Shown here: in pieces, positions 24,243-32,905 of the stretch
How the letters are laid out: every line of letters begins with the position of its first letter
Numbering within the stretch: the first letter of the stretch is position 1
NCBI GenBank assembly: GCA_963664625.1
Contig: OY761541.1
Location: forward strand, 2,728,001-2,792,000
Length of the DNA stretch: 64,000 nucleotides
Direction: 5' to 3'
Source of the DNA: CBDCFV01 sp963664625
GTDB taxonomy: Bacteria; Chloroflexota; Dehalococcoidia; Lucifugimonadales; UBA3495
The notes under the pieces: model-generated
Database searches by the model: none
What the model saw: only the letters and a program-made list of their open reading frames with translations
What the model was told of the DNA's origin: nothing
Made by a program: the position numbers and the translations under genes

Positions 24243-26216
24243 TCAGGGTTGGGAGTTCCCCGGCGGTTCGAAGGTCAGAGTGTAGTCGGCCCGTTGACGG
24301 GTCTTTGGAGCCAATGCCGCTACCGCTACCACCAACTGCTCCAGGTCCTCGGGCCGTTCGATTGTAAACTGGCCCTCGTTGTTTCCATCCAAGGCAACGG
24401 TCGTTACGCGGGGTTTGGCAGTCACCTCTATCACCTGGACGATGTAGTCCTGCGGGACTATGTTGTTGGTGAGGACGAATCCCCGCGGTTGCCAACCGTC
24501 GATGGATTGAGGGGGGCCATCGCTCATCACAGTGGCTTGGCGCAGGCATAAGCCGATTCCGTTGACCGCATCATCGGTGACGTACTGGAACCGCAGCAGC
24601 ACCTGCTTCCCGGCAAACTCGCTCAGGTCTACCGATTCTGTGACCCAACCCATGCTTTTCCCAGTATAGCCCACTCCGAAGTTCTTGCCGAACGGGTCCT
24701 TTGCCGTGGTCCCGGGGGCGTCCAGAATTGACCACTTGGCGCCGCCGTCCAACGACGCCGCCAGGTATACGAAGTCCCAGCCATCCTCGATGTCATACCA
24801 CATTTGATAGGAAAGAGCGGCACGGCTTAGGCCTTTCAAGTCCAGAGAGGCGGTCAACGTGGAGTTTATGGAGTCTCCCGAATTGCTCCACCAGCAGCCA
24901 TTGGGACCTGTTTCCGCGGGCAGCAGGGAGTTTTCGGCCTGACCCTGAAATTTTAACCGGAGTGGGCCGGGAAAGTCACTGAGGTCGAGGTATTGCACCG
25001 AATACTGGGGGATGCTTGATTCGTATTCGGACGAATCGGCGGCGATCTTCCGGACCCTGGGCTTGGTTTGCAGGACCGCGTACCCATATTTTCCTTGAGG
25101 TAGGCCCAGCAAATTGGCCACGACCCAGTCTTTGAACACGTCGCGGAAGACGGCGTCATAGCCCGCGTTCCTCAGGTAAGCCGTAACTCCCGCGGCGCCG
25201 TTCTCCGGTTGCTCCATCAAGTCCTGCGGGCCATTCCTCGAAGGGTAATGTTCGAGGAGGTAGTGGACAAACAGCGACGCGCCGCCGTAATTGGCCACTG
25301 ACGAGCCGCCGCCGTAGGGCCAGTGGACCAAGGACACCGGGCCGGTTTTCAGGAATTGGCGGGTAGCCATCAGGGGCTTGCCGATGGCGGTAATGGCGTA
25401 CTCAGCCAAGCCTTCGTTGACCCAGACCACTTCCGTGGGGTCGTGGCGCCAGTGGATGGCATGGGACAGTTCGTGGGCCAGGACATCCTGGTAAGAGGGG
25501 CTGCCGGGAGGTATGGCGACAGCGTTTATGTATATGATCTCACGATGGTTGCTCAAGGGAGCGACGATGGGCGGCTTCGCGTCGTCCGATGAGAAATAGC
25601 CTCCCGCTCCTCGAAGGTCTGCGTTCAGGATGGTCAGCCGCGGGCCGCCGTTCTCGCCGGTGTACCGGTTTTTACCGAAGGCGTCGACAACCCGTGGGTA
25701 GACCTCTTCTTCGAAGTATATCCCCGCTTGGGCCAAGTCGGCTTGAGGCACATCCAAGCCGGTTTGCACGTACCAATTGGCGTGTTCGGTGATTAACCGG
25801 AGTTCGAACTCCGGCCGGTGGGCTTCTTCAGCCGCCAGGTCTATCAACCAGAAGGTCTCCAGGTCGCCGACCCGGTTTTGGTCGACCGGTTGGGTTGCGG
25901 CTTTTATCTCTTCCCAAGTGAGTCCGGGCACCAACTCGACGGCAATGCTGGCCAAGTCCGCGTCGGGCGGGACGGTGCGGACGTCTCCGAAAGGGGCTTT
26001 GCTGATAACCGGAGTCGGGTCCTCATCCCCTGACTCTGCGTCCACGGGCGTGGCCGGCATCGACCCTTCGGTAGTAGGCTCTGGCGGGGTTGTCGGATTG
26101 GTCAGGGCGCCGGGTCGGGTGGACGGTACATCGGGAACCGTCTCCGGACCCTCGCCGGAACAGGCGATTGCGCCGGCGATCAGCAGGAATAGGAAGAGGA
26201 GGAGAAAGCGATCCAT
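24243..26216 (-). CDS. Secreted lipoprotein metallopeptidase (HExxH)
   Basis: 657 residues from ATG 26216; a TTG ten codons earlier is an alternative. The N-terminus (MDRFLLLFLFLLIAGAIAC) is a lipoprotein signal with Cys 19, followed by a Pro/Thr-rich spacer (20-75). The catalytic motif HELSHAIHW is followed about 20 residues later by NEGLAEY, a gluzincin-like third ligand. The C-terminal 250 residues look like beta-sandwich domains as in immune inhibitor A-type secreted peptidases (DGWDFVYLAAS, then VLLRFQYVTD). It probably acts outside the cytoplasm on proteins. Exact family not certain. Confidence 0.8.
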   Translation of the reverse strand: MDRFLLLFLFLLIAGAIACSGEGPETVPDVPSTRPGALTNPTTPPEPTTEGSMPATPVDAESGDEDPTPVISKAPFGDVRTVPPDADLASIAVELVPGLTWEEIKAATQPVDQNRVGDLETFWLIDLAAEEAHRPEFELRLITEHANWYVQTGLDVPQADLAQAGIYFEEEVYPRVVDAFGKNRYTGENGGPRLTILNADLRGAGGYFSSDDAKPPIVAPLSNHREIIYINAVAIPPGSPSYQDVLAHELSHAIHWRHDPTEVVWVNEGLAEYAITAIGKPLMATRQFLKTGPVSLVHWPYGGGSSVANYGGASLFVHYLLEHYPSRNGPQDLMEQPENGAAGVTAYLRNAGYDAVFRDVFKDWVVANLLGLPQGKYGYAVLQTKPRVRKIAADSSEYESSIPQYSVQYLDLSDFPGPLRLKFQGQAENSLLPAETGPNGCWWSNSGDSINSTLTASLDLKGLSRAALSYQMWYDIEDGWDFVYLAASLDGGAKWSILDAPGTTAKDPFGKNFGVGYTGKSMGWVTESVDLSEFAGKQVLLRFQYVTDDAVNGIGLCLRQATVMSDGPPQSIDGWQPRGFVLTNNIVPQDYIVQVIEVTAKPRVTTVALDGNNEGQFTIERPEDLEQLVVAVAALAPKTRQRADYTLTFEPPGNSQP

Positions 26217-26287
26217 TTGCTTAACCGAAGGGATGGTTAAGGTCAATAATCGTGTAGCGGAGAAGCCAAGCCAAACGGTTGATTTGA

Positions 26288-26878
26288 CTATTCCGGCGCC
26301 CTGTTGAAACGGTTCATGGCCGCGTCGATACCTTCTTCCATCATGCAGTTGATGGCTTCGATTACCCGGGCCTCGGCATCGTCGATTACCTTGGCCTCAT
26401 CTTCCGAGAAGCGGCCCAATACGTGGGACACCCAGTCCTCTCCTGGGGCGGGCGGGCCAATTCCAATGCGAATCCTGGGGAAGTTCTGAGTATGAATCGT
26501 TGATATGATGGAGCGGATGCCGTTATGTCCGCCATCGCTGCCCGATGGTCTTATGCGCAGCCTCCCGACGTCCAGTTCCATGTCATCGTAAACGATGACC
26601 AACTCTTGAGGCTTGACGCCGAACCGGGCCATCAGATACTCGATACATTCCCCGCTGTTGTTGACGAAGGTGCGAGGCTTGGCAAGCACCACCGGCTGCC
26701 CGCTGCGGTGTCCCTGCCCCAATACCGCTTTGGCGCGCTTGTCGGACTGGCGGATTCCCCATATCTCGCCCAGCTTGTCTACAAAACGAAACCCCAGGTT
26801 GTGGCGCGTGCCCTGGTAGCGGGCACCGGGGTTGCCCAAACCAACGATGACAAGCATTGGGGTGCGGGACTCGGTCAA
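26288..26878 (-). CDS. pth: Peptidyl-tRNA hydrolase
   Basis: 196 residues from the TTG at 26878 (GGAG eight bases upstream, overlapping the stop of the preceding ligA-tail frame); ATG 26857 is the alternative and gives 189. Family motifs are VGLGNPGARYQGTRHNLGF (Asn and catalytic His), PRTFVNNSGE and DDMELDVGRLR followed by GGHNGIRS. It releases peptides from peptidyl-tRNA. A truncated copy of its first 45 codons lies at 27738-27875, and both copies conserve the GGAG and TTG, which supports that start. Confidence 0.95.
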   Translation of the reverse strand: MTESRTPMLVIVGLGNPGARYQGTRHNLGFRFVDKLGEIWGIRQSDKRAKAVLGQGHRSGQPVVLAKPRTFVNNSGECIEYLMARFGVKPQELVIVYDDMELDVGRLRIRPSGSDGGHNGIRSIISTIHTQNFPRIRIGIGPPAPGEDWVSHVLGRFSEDEAKVIDDAEARVIEAINCMMEEGIDAAMNRFNRAPE

Positions 26879-27069
26879 TTGACCGGCTCCGTTGAACGCT
26901 GGTCCAACATGGCGAGGAAGGCGTCTTCATCAAGCACTTCCGTCCCCAGACGGTTGGCAGTGTCGAGCTTGGAGCCGGCGGACTCGCCCGCCACCAAGTA
27001 GGTCGTCTTGCGGGTTACCGAAGAGGTTACGGAGCCGCCCATAGCCTTGATTCGCGCCTCGGCTTCGCG
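26875..27069 (-). pseudogene. Detached 3-prime end of ligA (BRCT tail), copy A
   Basis: The frame ending at 26875 encodes the last 65 or so residues of a DNA ligase BRCT domain: EARIKAMGGSV, KTTYLVAGESAGSKLDTANR, LDEDAFLAML, ending EPVN. The same region of the intact ligA reads EDRIKAMGGSV, NTTFLVAGQSPGSKLADANR, LDESAFLAML. The frame continues upstream to 27201 but without homology. It ends in the pth start (TTGA overlap), which suggests ligA and pth were once adjacent here. The base sequence differs by roughly a quarter from the current ligA. Confidence 0.75.
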
Positions 27070-27293
27070 TGAGTCTTTGTTTCGCATATACTGATTAAAT
27101 ACTGTTATAGCAGCATCCATGTATTGAAACGTGGTGCCCCCAGCTTCCGTAATCTTGATGTTTCCCTCCGTATTCTGTGGTGGTTTCGACGCAGAATGCA
27201 AGCAGGGCTAACATCAGACTTACATTTGCTTGGGCAACGCTTTATTCTTGGGAATTATATACAGTCTTACACAGGTCGTATTTTGGAGGGTAG

Positions 27294-27737
27294 ATGTCGA
27301 ATATCATATCAATACATGAAGTGCCATCTCAGTCTAATCCTCGCAACACCTATACTGTCACGATTTATGACACGCATGCGTCCTGTTCGTGCCCTGCGTG
27401 GAAGAAATCGACATTGTCCACAAAAGAACGCGTTTGCAAGCATGTGGAGAGCATAACGGGTGAGTTGCGAAAAGGTGACGCAAAACTCACTGATGCGGAA
27501 TCAGCATGGGTAATACGAAAACTGCTTGGCACGACTGAGAAGAATTTCCGATCTATGGCTGATGCGGTTGAATGGGAACTTTTGCACGATGATTCTCTGT
27601 CCAGATACGAGCAAATGTTGGCAAGCAACGTCATTGAAACTTTACGAGGAGGACGGAGATGGGACGATGATGAGCCTCCGGGACCGGACGCACAACAAGC
27701 GTTAAGTCTTATCCTAAGAGCACTGAAAAAAGAGTAG
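27294..27737 (+). CDS. SWIM zinc-finger protein
   Basis: 147 residues with a strong ribosome site (GGAGGG). Residues 30-50 contain CSCPAW, then CKH about 15 residues on, the C-x-C-x(n)-C-x-H SWIM zinc-binding motif found in DNA- or protein-interaction modules. The rest is helical and charged; no enzyme domain is visible. It is the only plus-strand gene in a low-GC insert between two partial copies of the ligA-pth junction. Role unknown; possible link to mobile or defence DNA is inference. Confidence 0.75.
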   Translation: MSNIISIHEVPSQSNPRNTYTVTIYDTHASCSCPAWKKSTLSTKERVCKHVESITGELRKGDAKLTDAESAWVIRKLLGTTEKNFRSMADAVEWELLHDDSLSRYEQMLASNVIETLRGGRRWDDDEPPGPDAQQALSLILRALKKE

Positions 27738-27875
27738 ACCTTATCGGCAGATGCCCTAAATCTCTCCCAATCTTGTCTATGCAACGGGACTCCCAAGTTG
27801 TGGCGTGTCCCTCGTAGCAGGCTCCGGATTGCCCAAGCCAACGATGGCAAGCATTGGAGTGCGGGATTCGGTCAA
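27738..27875 (-). pseudogene. Truncated 5-prime copy of pth (copy B)
   Basis: Reading down from the TTG at 27875: LTESRTPMLAIVGLGNP, then after a frame change TRHNLG, and then KIGEI-like and GI segments up to the end of the 27294 gene. It corresponds to the first 45 codons of pth at 26878 but carries a frameshift and two stop codons (TAG and TAG). About 80% of bases match by eye. It has lost the remainder of the gene. Confidence 0.8.
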
Positions 27876-28333
27876 TTGACCAGCTCCGCTGTGCGTTGGT
27901 TCAACATTCGTTCCCAGTATTGCTCGGCGAAATTCTTGAAGTCCTCTTCACTGGCGTAATGGTCATGGGGAACATAACGCCAATCCCATTGTGGAACTTC
28001 ATACCATTCGCTTTTTGTCTTATTCCATTGCCAATCGGTGATCTGAACGTGAACAAACAAGTCTCTCTGTCGAGTTGGGGTCCCCATGATGGTTGGGAAA
28101 AACATTTCTCGTTCGATGAGACGGAAAGCACATAGCTCATCTTCACGCTGACTCAATACCCCACGATACCTATACTTCAAGGGACCCGTCGCCACGCCTG
28201 TGAACGCAGAGACCTCTTTCCATCCACGCATTGTCGGATGTGGATATGCGAAAGTAGAGTTTGAATTTCCCGCTGTTTTCGGGATGTCGACCTTATGTTC
28301 TCCAATAGGGAACCATTGTATATTTTTGGGCAT
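27872..28333 (-). CDS. Hypothetical protein ending in a LigA-like tail
   Basis: 153 residues, not recognised. It is rich in Trp and Tyr (KSEWYEVPQWDWRYV), with no signal or membrane segment. The final residues MLNQRTAELVN match the end of the ligA tail at copy A (MLDQRSTEPVN), and the stop codon overlaps the truncated pth start exactly as at copy A. The gene therefore seems to have been joined to the last codons of a former ligA. Ribosome site weak. Confidence 0.6.
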   Translation of the reverse strand: MPKNIQWFPIGEHKVDIPKTAGNSNSTFAYPHPTMRGWKEVSAFTGVATGPLKYRYRGVLSQREDELCAFRLIEREMFFPTIMGTPTRQRDLFVHVQITDWQWNKTKSEWYEVPQWDWRYVPHDHYASEEDFKNFAEQYWERMLNQRTAELVN

Positions 28334-28356
28334 TGTTCGGTTCTCGTATGATTAAG

Positions 28357-28623
28357 TTAAGTCGAAGGAGAAACTGATTCCAAGTAATATTCCATGAACA
28401 AAGCGTCAGCTCCAGATAAGACCGGTTTCTCACCAGAGCGGACGAAGACTCGAGTGATATGTTTACAAACTCGGACTCCATCCTTGAGTTTGAACTTCCA
28501 ATCAGGGCATGAACAAGACCAACCATTGATATCGTCGGTAATAACCACGTAATCGTCTATGGAAGACCCCTTTACAGTCCATAGGTTTCCTTCCCGCCAT
28601 GTGACGGCGAGAAGCTCATTCAT
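28357..28623 (-). CDS. Small SWIM zinc-finger protein
   Basis: 88 residues from ATG 28623, which overlaps the end of ligA by eight bases, so it is translationally coupled to the ligase. The SWIM motif is CSCPDW ... CKHI (residues 43-61). The N-terminus MNELLAVTWREGNLWTVKGS is a beta-hairpin-like lead-in. It is shorter than, but of the same type as, the SWIM protein at 27294. Function unknown. Confidence 0.7.
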   Translation of the reverse strand: MNELLAVTWREGNLWTVKGSSIDDYVVITDDINGWSCSCPDWKFKLKDGVRVCKHITRVFVRSGEKPVLSGADALFMEYYLESVSPST

Positions 28624-30697
28624 GGATGGTCTTTTCCTCCATGTTTTTGACATTCTTGATGTTGCCATCATTGGTGTAATCAACTACACCAGATTCGTTC
28701 AACATGGCAAGGAAGGCTGACTCATCCAGTATTATAGTACCCAAGCGGTTAGCATCGGCTAGTTTGGATCCCGGTGACTGTCCAGCGACTAAGAATGTCG
28801 TGTTACGAGACACTGACGAATTGACGGAACCGCCCATCGCCTTGATACGATCCTCTGCTTCTCGACGAAGGAAGGCCGATAGTGTACCGGTTACGACAAA
28901 GTTTTTTCCCGTCCATGGAAGGTTGGCCTTGGATGAGTTTGAGATTTCATGGGAAAGCGCAATACCGGCACCCTCCAATTTCTTTAGGACTTCTAAGTTA
29001 TGAGGAACTGCGAAGTAATCCACGATACTTTTGGCGATTTTGGGCCCTATCGGGGGAGCCATAAGATCATTCTGAGTTGCTTCGTCGAACTTCTTGATGC
29101 TGGGATACCTTTGGGTGAGCGTTTCTGCAATTTCGGAACCAACATGGGGAATGCCTAGGGCAAATAAAATGCGATGTAGAGGCCTATGGCGACTGGCATC
29201 AATACTGGACAATATGTTACTGGCCAGCAGCTCTCCCATACCTTCTAATGGCAACAGATCATCCCTAACTAGATAGTACAGATCGGCAACATCTTTGATT
29301 AGTCCCTCGTCGATGAGGACTTTGCACCACTGTTCCCCTAACCCATCAATGTCCATAGCACCCTTGCTGACGAAATGCTTGAGCAGCTCAAAGAACTGTA
29401 CTGGGCACGAGCCGTTGGGGCAGCGATGCATAGCATCAGATTCGGATTTGATCACTCTGGAACGGCAGTCAGGACATTCGGATGGCATTCGGAATGCCTT
29501 CTCTTGGCCGGTCCGTTTGGCAACGATTGGTCCGATGACTTGGGGAATCACGTCTCCCGCCCGTTCCACAACAACCCAATCGCCGATACGGATGTCTCTA
29601 CGGACAATATTTTCCTCGTTGTGCAACGAAGCCTGCTGCACGGTAGCGCCACTGACAATGACCGGTTCCAGGATGGCATAAGGGTTTAAGCTCCCAGTAC
29701 GGCCAACGTTGATGCCAATTTCGCGCAATTCGGTGACCGCCTGCTCGGCGGGAAACTTGAAGGCGATGGCCCACCGGGGTTCCCGGCCCACTACGCCCAG
29801 CGCGTTCTGGTAGGCGAAGGGCGACACTTTGATCACCACTCCGTCCACCTCGTAGGGCAGGTCGTGGCGCTTTTCCAGCCAACTATAGTAGTAGTCGCTC
29901 GCCTCCTGAAGGGTGCGGCACAGCTTGTTTTCAGGATTGACGCGGAACCCGGCGTTGCCCATAAAGTCAAGGGCATCCCAATGGGACTCGATCCCTCCCG
30001 CTTCATCGTGATTGCCCAGCGAATATACCCACATCTGCATGTTGCGGGACGCGGTGATTTTGGGGTCCAACTGCCGCACGCTGCCGGCCCCGGTGTTCCG
30101 GGGGTTGGCGTATAGGGGTTCGCCCCGTTCTGCCCTTTCTTCGTTGAGCCTGCGGAACTCCGCGACGGGCAGGTAGACTTCCCCGCGCACCTCGAGGCGA
30201 GGGTGGACGGAGTTTTCCAAAGACAAGGGTATGGAGCGTATGGTACGGAGGTTCGACGTTACGTCCTCGCCGGTAACTCCGTCGCCCCTGGTCGCGCCCT
30301 GTGCCAATACGCCGTTTTCATAGACCAAGCTTACCGCCAAGCCGTCGATTTTCAACTCGCACACCAAGTCAAAGTCGGCGTCATCCAATAGTCCCTTCAC
30401 CCGCCGGTGCCAATCCTCCAATTCCTCCTGGTCGAAGGCGTTGCGGAGGCTCAGCATGGGCAAGCGGTGCTGGACCTGAGAGAAACCTTCGGCGGGAGCG
30501 GCCCCCACGCGCTGGGTAGGGGAATCGGAGGTTACCAGTTCGGGGTGCAGTTCCTCGAGCCGGCGCAGTTCCACCATCAGCCGGTCATACTCGGCGTCGG
30601 GCACCGTGGGGTCGTCCAGGACGTAGTAACGGTAGTTGTGATGGTTGAGTTCCCGCCGCAGTTTAGCTACCCGGTTGGTTACTTGGTCGTCCGCCAT
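28616..30697 (-). CDS. ligA: NAD-dependent DNA ligase
   Basis: 693 residues from ATG 30697 (AGGAG upstream). Domains in order: Ia (YRYYVLDDPTVPDAEYD), adenylation with KIDG at 116-119, OB-fold, four-Cys zinc finger (CPDC ... CPNGSC), helix-hairpin-helix region, and a C-terminal BRCT. It seals nicks in replication and repair. The last 25 residues (after FLAML) are unrelated to the expected tail. Bases 28616 to about 29690 look clearly AT-richer than 29700-30697, suggesting that the 3-prime half came by recombination from another lineage. Confidence 0.95.
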   Translation of the reverse strand: MADDQVTNRVAKLRRELNHHNYRYYVLDDPTVPDAEYDRLMVELRRLEELHPELVTSDSPTQRVGAAPAEGFSQVQHRLPMLSLRNAFDQEELEDWHRRVKGLLDDADFDLVCELKIDGLAVSLVYENGVLAQGATRGDGVTGEDVTSNLRTIRSIPLSLENSVHPRLEVRGEVYLPVAEFRRLNEERAERGEPLYANPRNTGAGSVRQLDPKITASRNMQMWVYSLGNHDEAGGIESHWDALDFMGNAGFRVNPENKLCRTLQEASDYYYSWLEKRHDLPYEVDGVVIKVSPFAYQNALGVVGREPRWAIAFKFPAEQAVTELREIGINVGRTGSLNPYAILEPVIVSGATVQQASLHNEENIVRRDIRIGDWVVVERAGDVIPQVIGPIVAKRTGQEKAFRMPSECPDCRSRVIKSESDAMHRCPNGSCPVQFFELLKHFVSKGAMDIDGLGEQWCKVLIDEGLIKDVADLYYLVRDDLLPLEGMGELLASNILSSIDASRHRPLHRILFALGIPHVGSEIAETLTQRYPSIKKFDEATQNDLMAPPIGPKIAKSIVDYFAVPHNLEVLKKLEGAGIALSHEISNSSKANLPWTGKNFVVTGTLSAFLRREAEDRIKAMGGSVNSSVSRNTTFLVAGQSPGSKLADANRLGTIILDESAFLAMLNESGVVDYTNDGNIKNVKNMEEKTIHE

Positions 30698-30801
30698 GCT
30701 TGGCTTTTCTCTCCTGTGGGTATGACCACAAGTATAATGGCAATGCCGAACATGGCGTAAGGCTGGAGGTGTCATGTTCCGGCGGTTTTGCGGAGGAGAC
30801 G

Positions 30802-31902
30802 CTATAGAGCGTTGAACAAGCCTTTGGCTTCTTCGATGCTTGGGGTAGGTGACGGGTCAATGCCGCGCAAGAGGGCCAGATAGTAGCTGACGTAGTCTCC
30901 CAGAGCCAGCATGGACAGGACCTGCGCCAATGGGCCGGCGCCTGAGCCGGTGATGATACGGTGGGGCATATCGTGCCGGCGGAGCATCTCGGTGACGACG
31001 CGATAGGAGCACGCCCAAGGGGTTGATCCACTGGTTGGCTGAAGCAACAGGGCCATTAATTCCTGACCCATTCCGTCATTCCCACCCGATCCTTCTCCGT
31101 CATTCCCGCCTGCGCGGGAATCCGGGTACGCCTCAACTGAGTTGTGCAGCAATTCAGGTACGCTCTCGAAAAACGCCCACACCTTGGCGTTCTCGTTCAG
31201 TTGGGACTTCCAACGACGGGCCATCCCTTGGAAGAAACCGCCTCCGTAGATGATAGGGAGCTTGCCGTATATTGCTTGGGCCAGTTGCTTGGCGAGATTT
31301 TGCTTTGCAGGTACGGCGGTATCAACTTTGTCCACCTGCCGCTGCATTGCAATGACCGCCCCCTTCACCTCTTTGCTTGTGAATGACGGGCGGCGCAGCC
31401 GTTCCAAGAGTCCCAGGAGAAGCAACAGGTTATATCCAACGGCGCTGCGAGGTTCGCTTTGCGCGGTAATATGCAGCGTCGGGATATTGTGCTGATCGGA
31501 CAAGCTGGCCAGTTCGCCGCCAGCGGTTATGGAAACCACGTGAGCCGGAGATGTGACCGCTTGGTGATACATGGAAAGAGTTTCCTTGGTGTTGCCGGAG
31601 TAACTGCATACTATAACCAAGGTTTGCGCGTTAGGCGTGAAGGGCAACCGGAAGTCCCTGACGACGGTGACGGGCGCGCCGCCGATGGCTGCGGAGAGGT
31701 CAAACACCAAGTCCCCGGCAATGGCTGACCCGCCCATACCGCAGATGACAACATGGTTTGTGACGGCCGCAAAGTCCGGCAGATTGGCCGTTTGGACTTG
31801 TCGCCAGGCCTCGGCGCACTGGCGCGGCCCATCCCGTAAGCGGTCCCGCAGTCTCGAAGGGTCAAATGTGGCGTATGTACGGGGGTCGTCAAGACTGTTC
31901 AT
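30802..31902 (-). CDS. Bifunctional phosphoglucose/phosphomannose isomerase (SIS family)
   Basis: 366 residues from ATG 31902; the open frame extends 31 codons upstream into the next gene's end. SIS-domain features are VVICGMGGSAIAGDL, IVCSYSGNTKET, and the second SIS domain with LPIIYGGGFFQGMARRWKSQ and ENAKVWAFF. It interconverts glucose/mannose 6-phosphate with fructose 6-phosphate. Residues PDSRAGGNDGEGSGGNDG near 290 are the translation of the dispersed palindrome, inserted in frame between EAY and the next helix. Same strand as ligA, 104 bases upstream. Confidence 0.85.
   Translation of the reverse strand: MNSLDDPRTYATFDPSRLRDRLRDGPRQCAEAWRQVQTANLPDFAAVTNHVVICGMGGSAIAGDLVFDLSAAIGGAPVTVVRDFRLPFTPNAQTLVIVCSYSGNTKETLSMYHQAVTSPAHVVSITAGGELASLSDQHNIPTLHITAQSEPRSAVGYNLLLLLGLLERLRRPSFTSKEVKGAVIAMQRQVDKVDTAVPAKQNLAKQLAQAIYGKLPIIYGGGFFQGMARRWKSQLNENAKVWAFFESVPELLHNSVEAYPDSRAGGNDGEGSGGNDGMGQELMALLLQPTSGSTPWACSYRVVTEMLRRHDMPHRIITGSGAGPLAQVLSMLALGDYVSYYLALLRGIDPSPTPSIEEAKGLFNAL
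31074..31126. repeat. Palindromic repeat inside the sugar-isomerase gene
   Basis: CGTCATTCCCGCCTGCGCGG followed by GAATCCGGG (31099-31126), preceded by a partial copy CCGTCATTCCCACCCG (31073-31088). The combined insert keeps the reading frame and adds about 17 residues to the enzyme. Confidence 0.75.
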
Positions 31903-31928
31903 GTCAGGTGAAAGTTTGAAACCTTCCG

Positions 31929-32357
31929 TCAGGGTCTGCCGAGATCGAAAAGGGACTGTCGCAGGAACGGCACAAAGTCCAAGTATTCGTTCCAAGTCCG
32001 TTCTCGGAAGTCATACCACTCCTCGATATCTTTCGCCGTCAGCAGCAGCCCACCGCTGACTGCATGTTTGAAGCCTATGCTGGTATAGTTCAGGACTTTC
32101 ACGTCAACCGGGTAATGGACCAGTCGCTCCAGAACGGTGTCAAGCTTGAATTCGTAATTAAGAATCTTATGTTTGGGCACCTGTGCCGGGTTTACCCAGA
32201 CACCGATGTCAATGTCCCGGAATCCAAGGTGAGGGTCATTGAAACTGCCGTGCAGGGAAGCGAATCGGATCTCCGTTCGTGCTGTCAACGGCGGCTCCAG
32301 GTTTTCGATGATGTCCGCCTTGGCGTCTGCGGACAATTTGAAAAGCCGACTCATCAT
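31929..32357 (-). CDS. MNT-type nucleotidyltransferase antitoxin
   Basis: 142 residues from ATG 32357, which overlaps the stop of the HEPN gene (ATGA). It carries the minimal nucleotidyltransferase motif GSFNDPHLGFRDIDIGVWV, the GS...DxD metal-binding signature. In MNT/HepT pairs the MNT protein modifies the toxin (AMPylation of the HEPN Tyr) and neutralises it. Partner is the gene immediately upstream at 32354-32797. Confidence 0.85.
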   Translation of the reverse strand: MMSRLFKLSADAKADIIENLEPPLTARTEIRFASLHGSFNDPHLGFRDIDIGVWVNPAQVPKHKILNYEFKLDTVLERLVHYPVDVKVLNYTSIGFKHAVSGGLLLTAKDIEEWYDFRERTWNEYLDFVPFLRQSLFDLGRP

Positions 32358-32797
32358 TCCCCTCGCCCAACCACGTTGCAGACGGCATCCACGTATTCTT
32401 CCAAGTCTCCCAGGTTGGACCGTAAAATCTCCCAAACTCGGCTGTCGTCTATTTGGTCGTAGACGTGGACCAACAAATTGCGAAACCCAGCCATCCTAGC
32501 CAACCGGTCCGCCAACTCATTAGTGATGATGCCGCCTGAGGCCAAAACAGCGAAACACTCGGCGTAAGTGCCCGGGGACTTATTCAGCATCCTGGCCGCC
32601 AAGTGATTGCATATAGAGATGGCGGCTTCTATGGCCATTTGAAGCCGATACTTACACGCGTCAACCGCCTCTTCGTCAATCACAAACTCTTCCATAGGGC
32701 GGTTGGAGCGTCGGCGCAGGGCGGAGATTGCATACCTGATTTCCCCGAATCGCTGACAGAGAAGACCGAGGTTTATATTTGCCGGACTATCTGGCAT
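32354..32797 (-). CDS. HepT-type HEPN toxin
   Basis: 147 residues from ATG 32797 (start not marked by a strong ribosome site; further-upstream starts exist). All-helical HEPN protein with the ribonuclease motif RNLLVHVY, i.e. R-x4-H-x-Y, where the Tyr is the modification target. MNT/HepT are type VII toxin-antitoxin systems; the toxin cuts RNA. Gene order (toxin first, antitoxin second, 4-base overlap) is as usual. Confidence 0.87.
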   Translation of the reverse strand: MPDSPANINLGLLCQRFGEIRYAISALRRRSNRPMEEFVIDEEAVDACKYRLQMAIEAAISICNHLAARMLNKSPGTYAECFAVLASGGIITNELADRLARMAGFRNLLVHVYDQIDDSRVWEILRSNLGDLEEYVDAVCNVVGRGE

Positions 32798-32905
32798 TCC
32801 GAGTTCGTCTCCGAAGTGGGTACAGCATTGTCGGGGGCGCCTGTATGATACCATGCCTACACTGCGGAATAATTTGTATTTACGCTGTCCTAAGGAGACT
32901 TTTGC

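Noticed and set aside
27070..27201. N-terminal part of the frame containing the ligA tail
   Set aside because: Sequence before the BRCT similarity is unlike any ligase part and starts at TTG without a ribosome site; treated as remnant only.
32354..32797. MNT/HepT pair as a new system
   Set aside because: Gene order, overlap and motifs match the known type VII MNT/HepT toxin-antitoxin arrangement.
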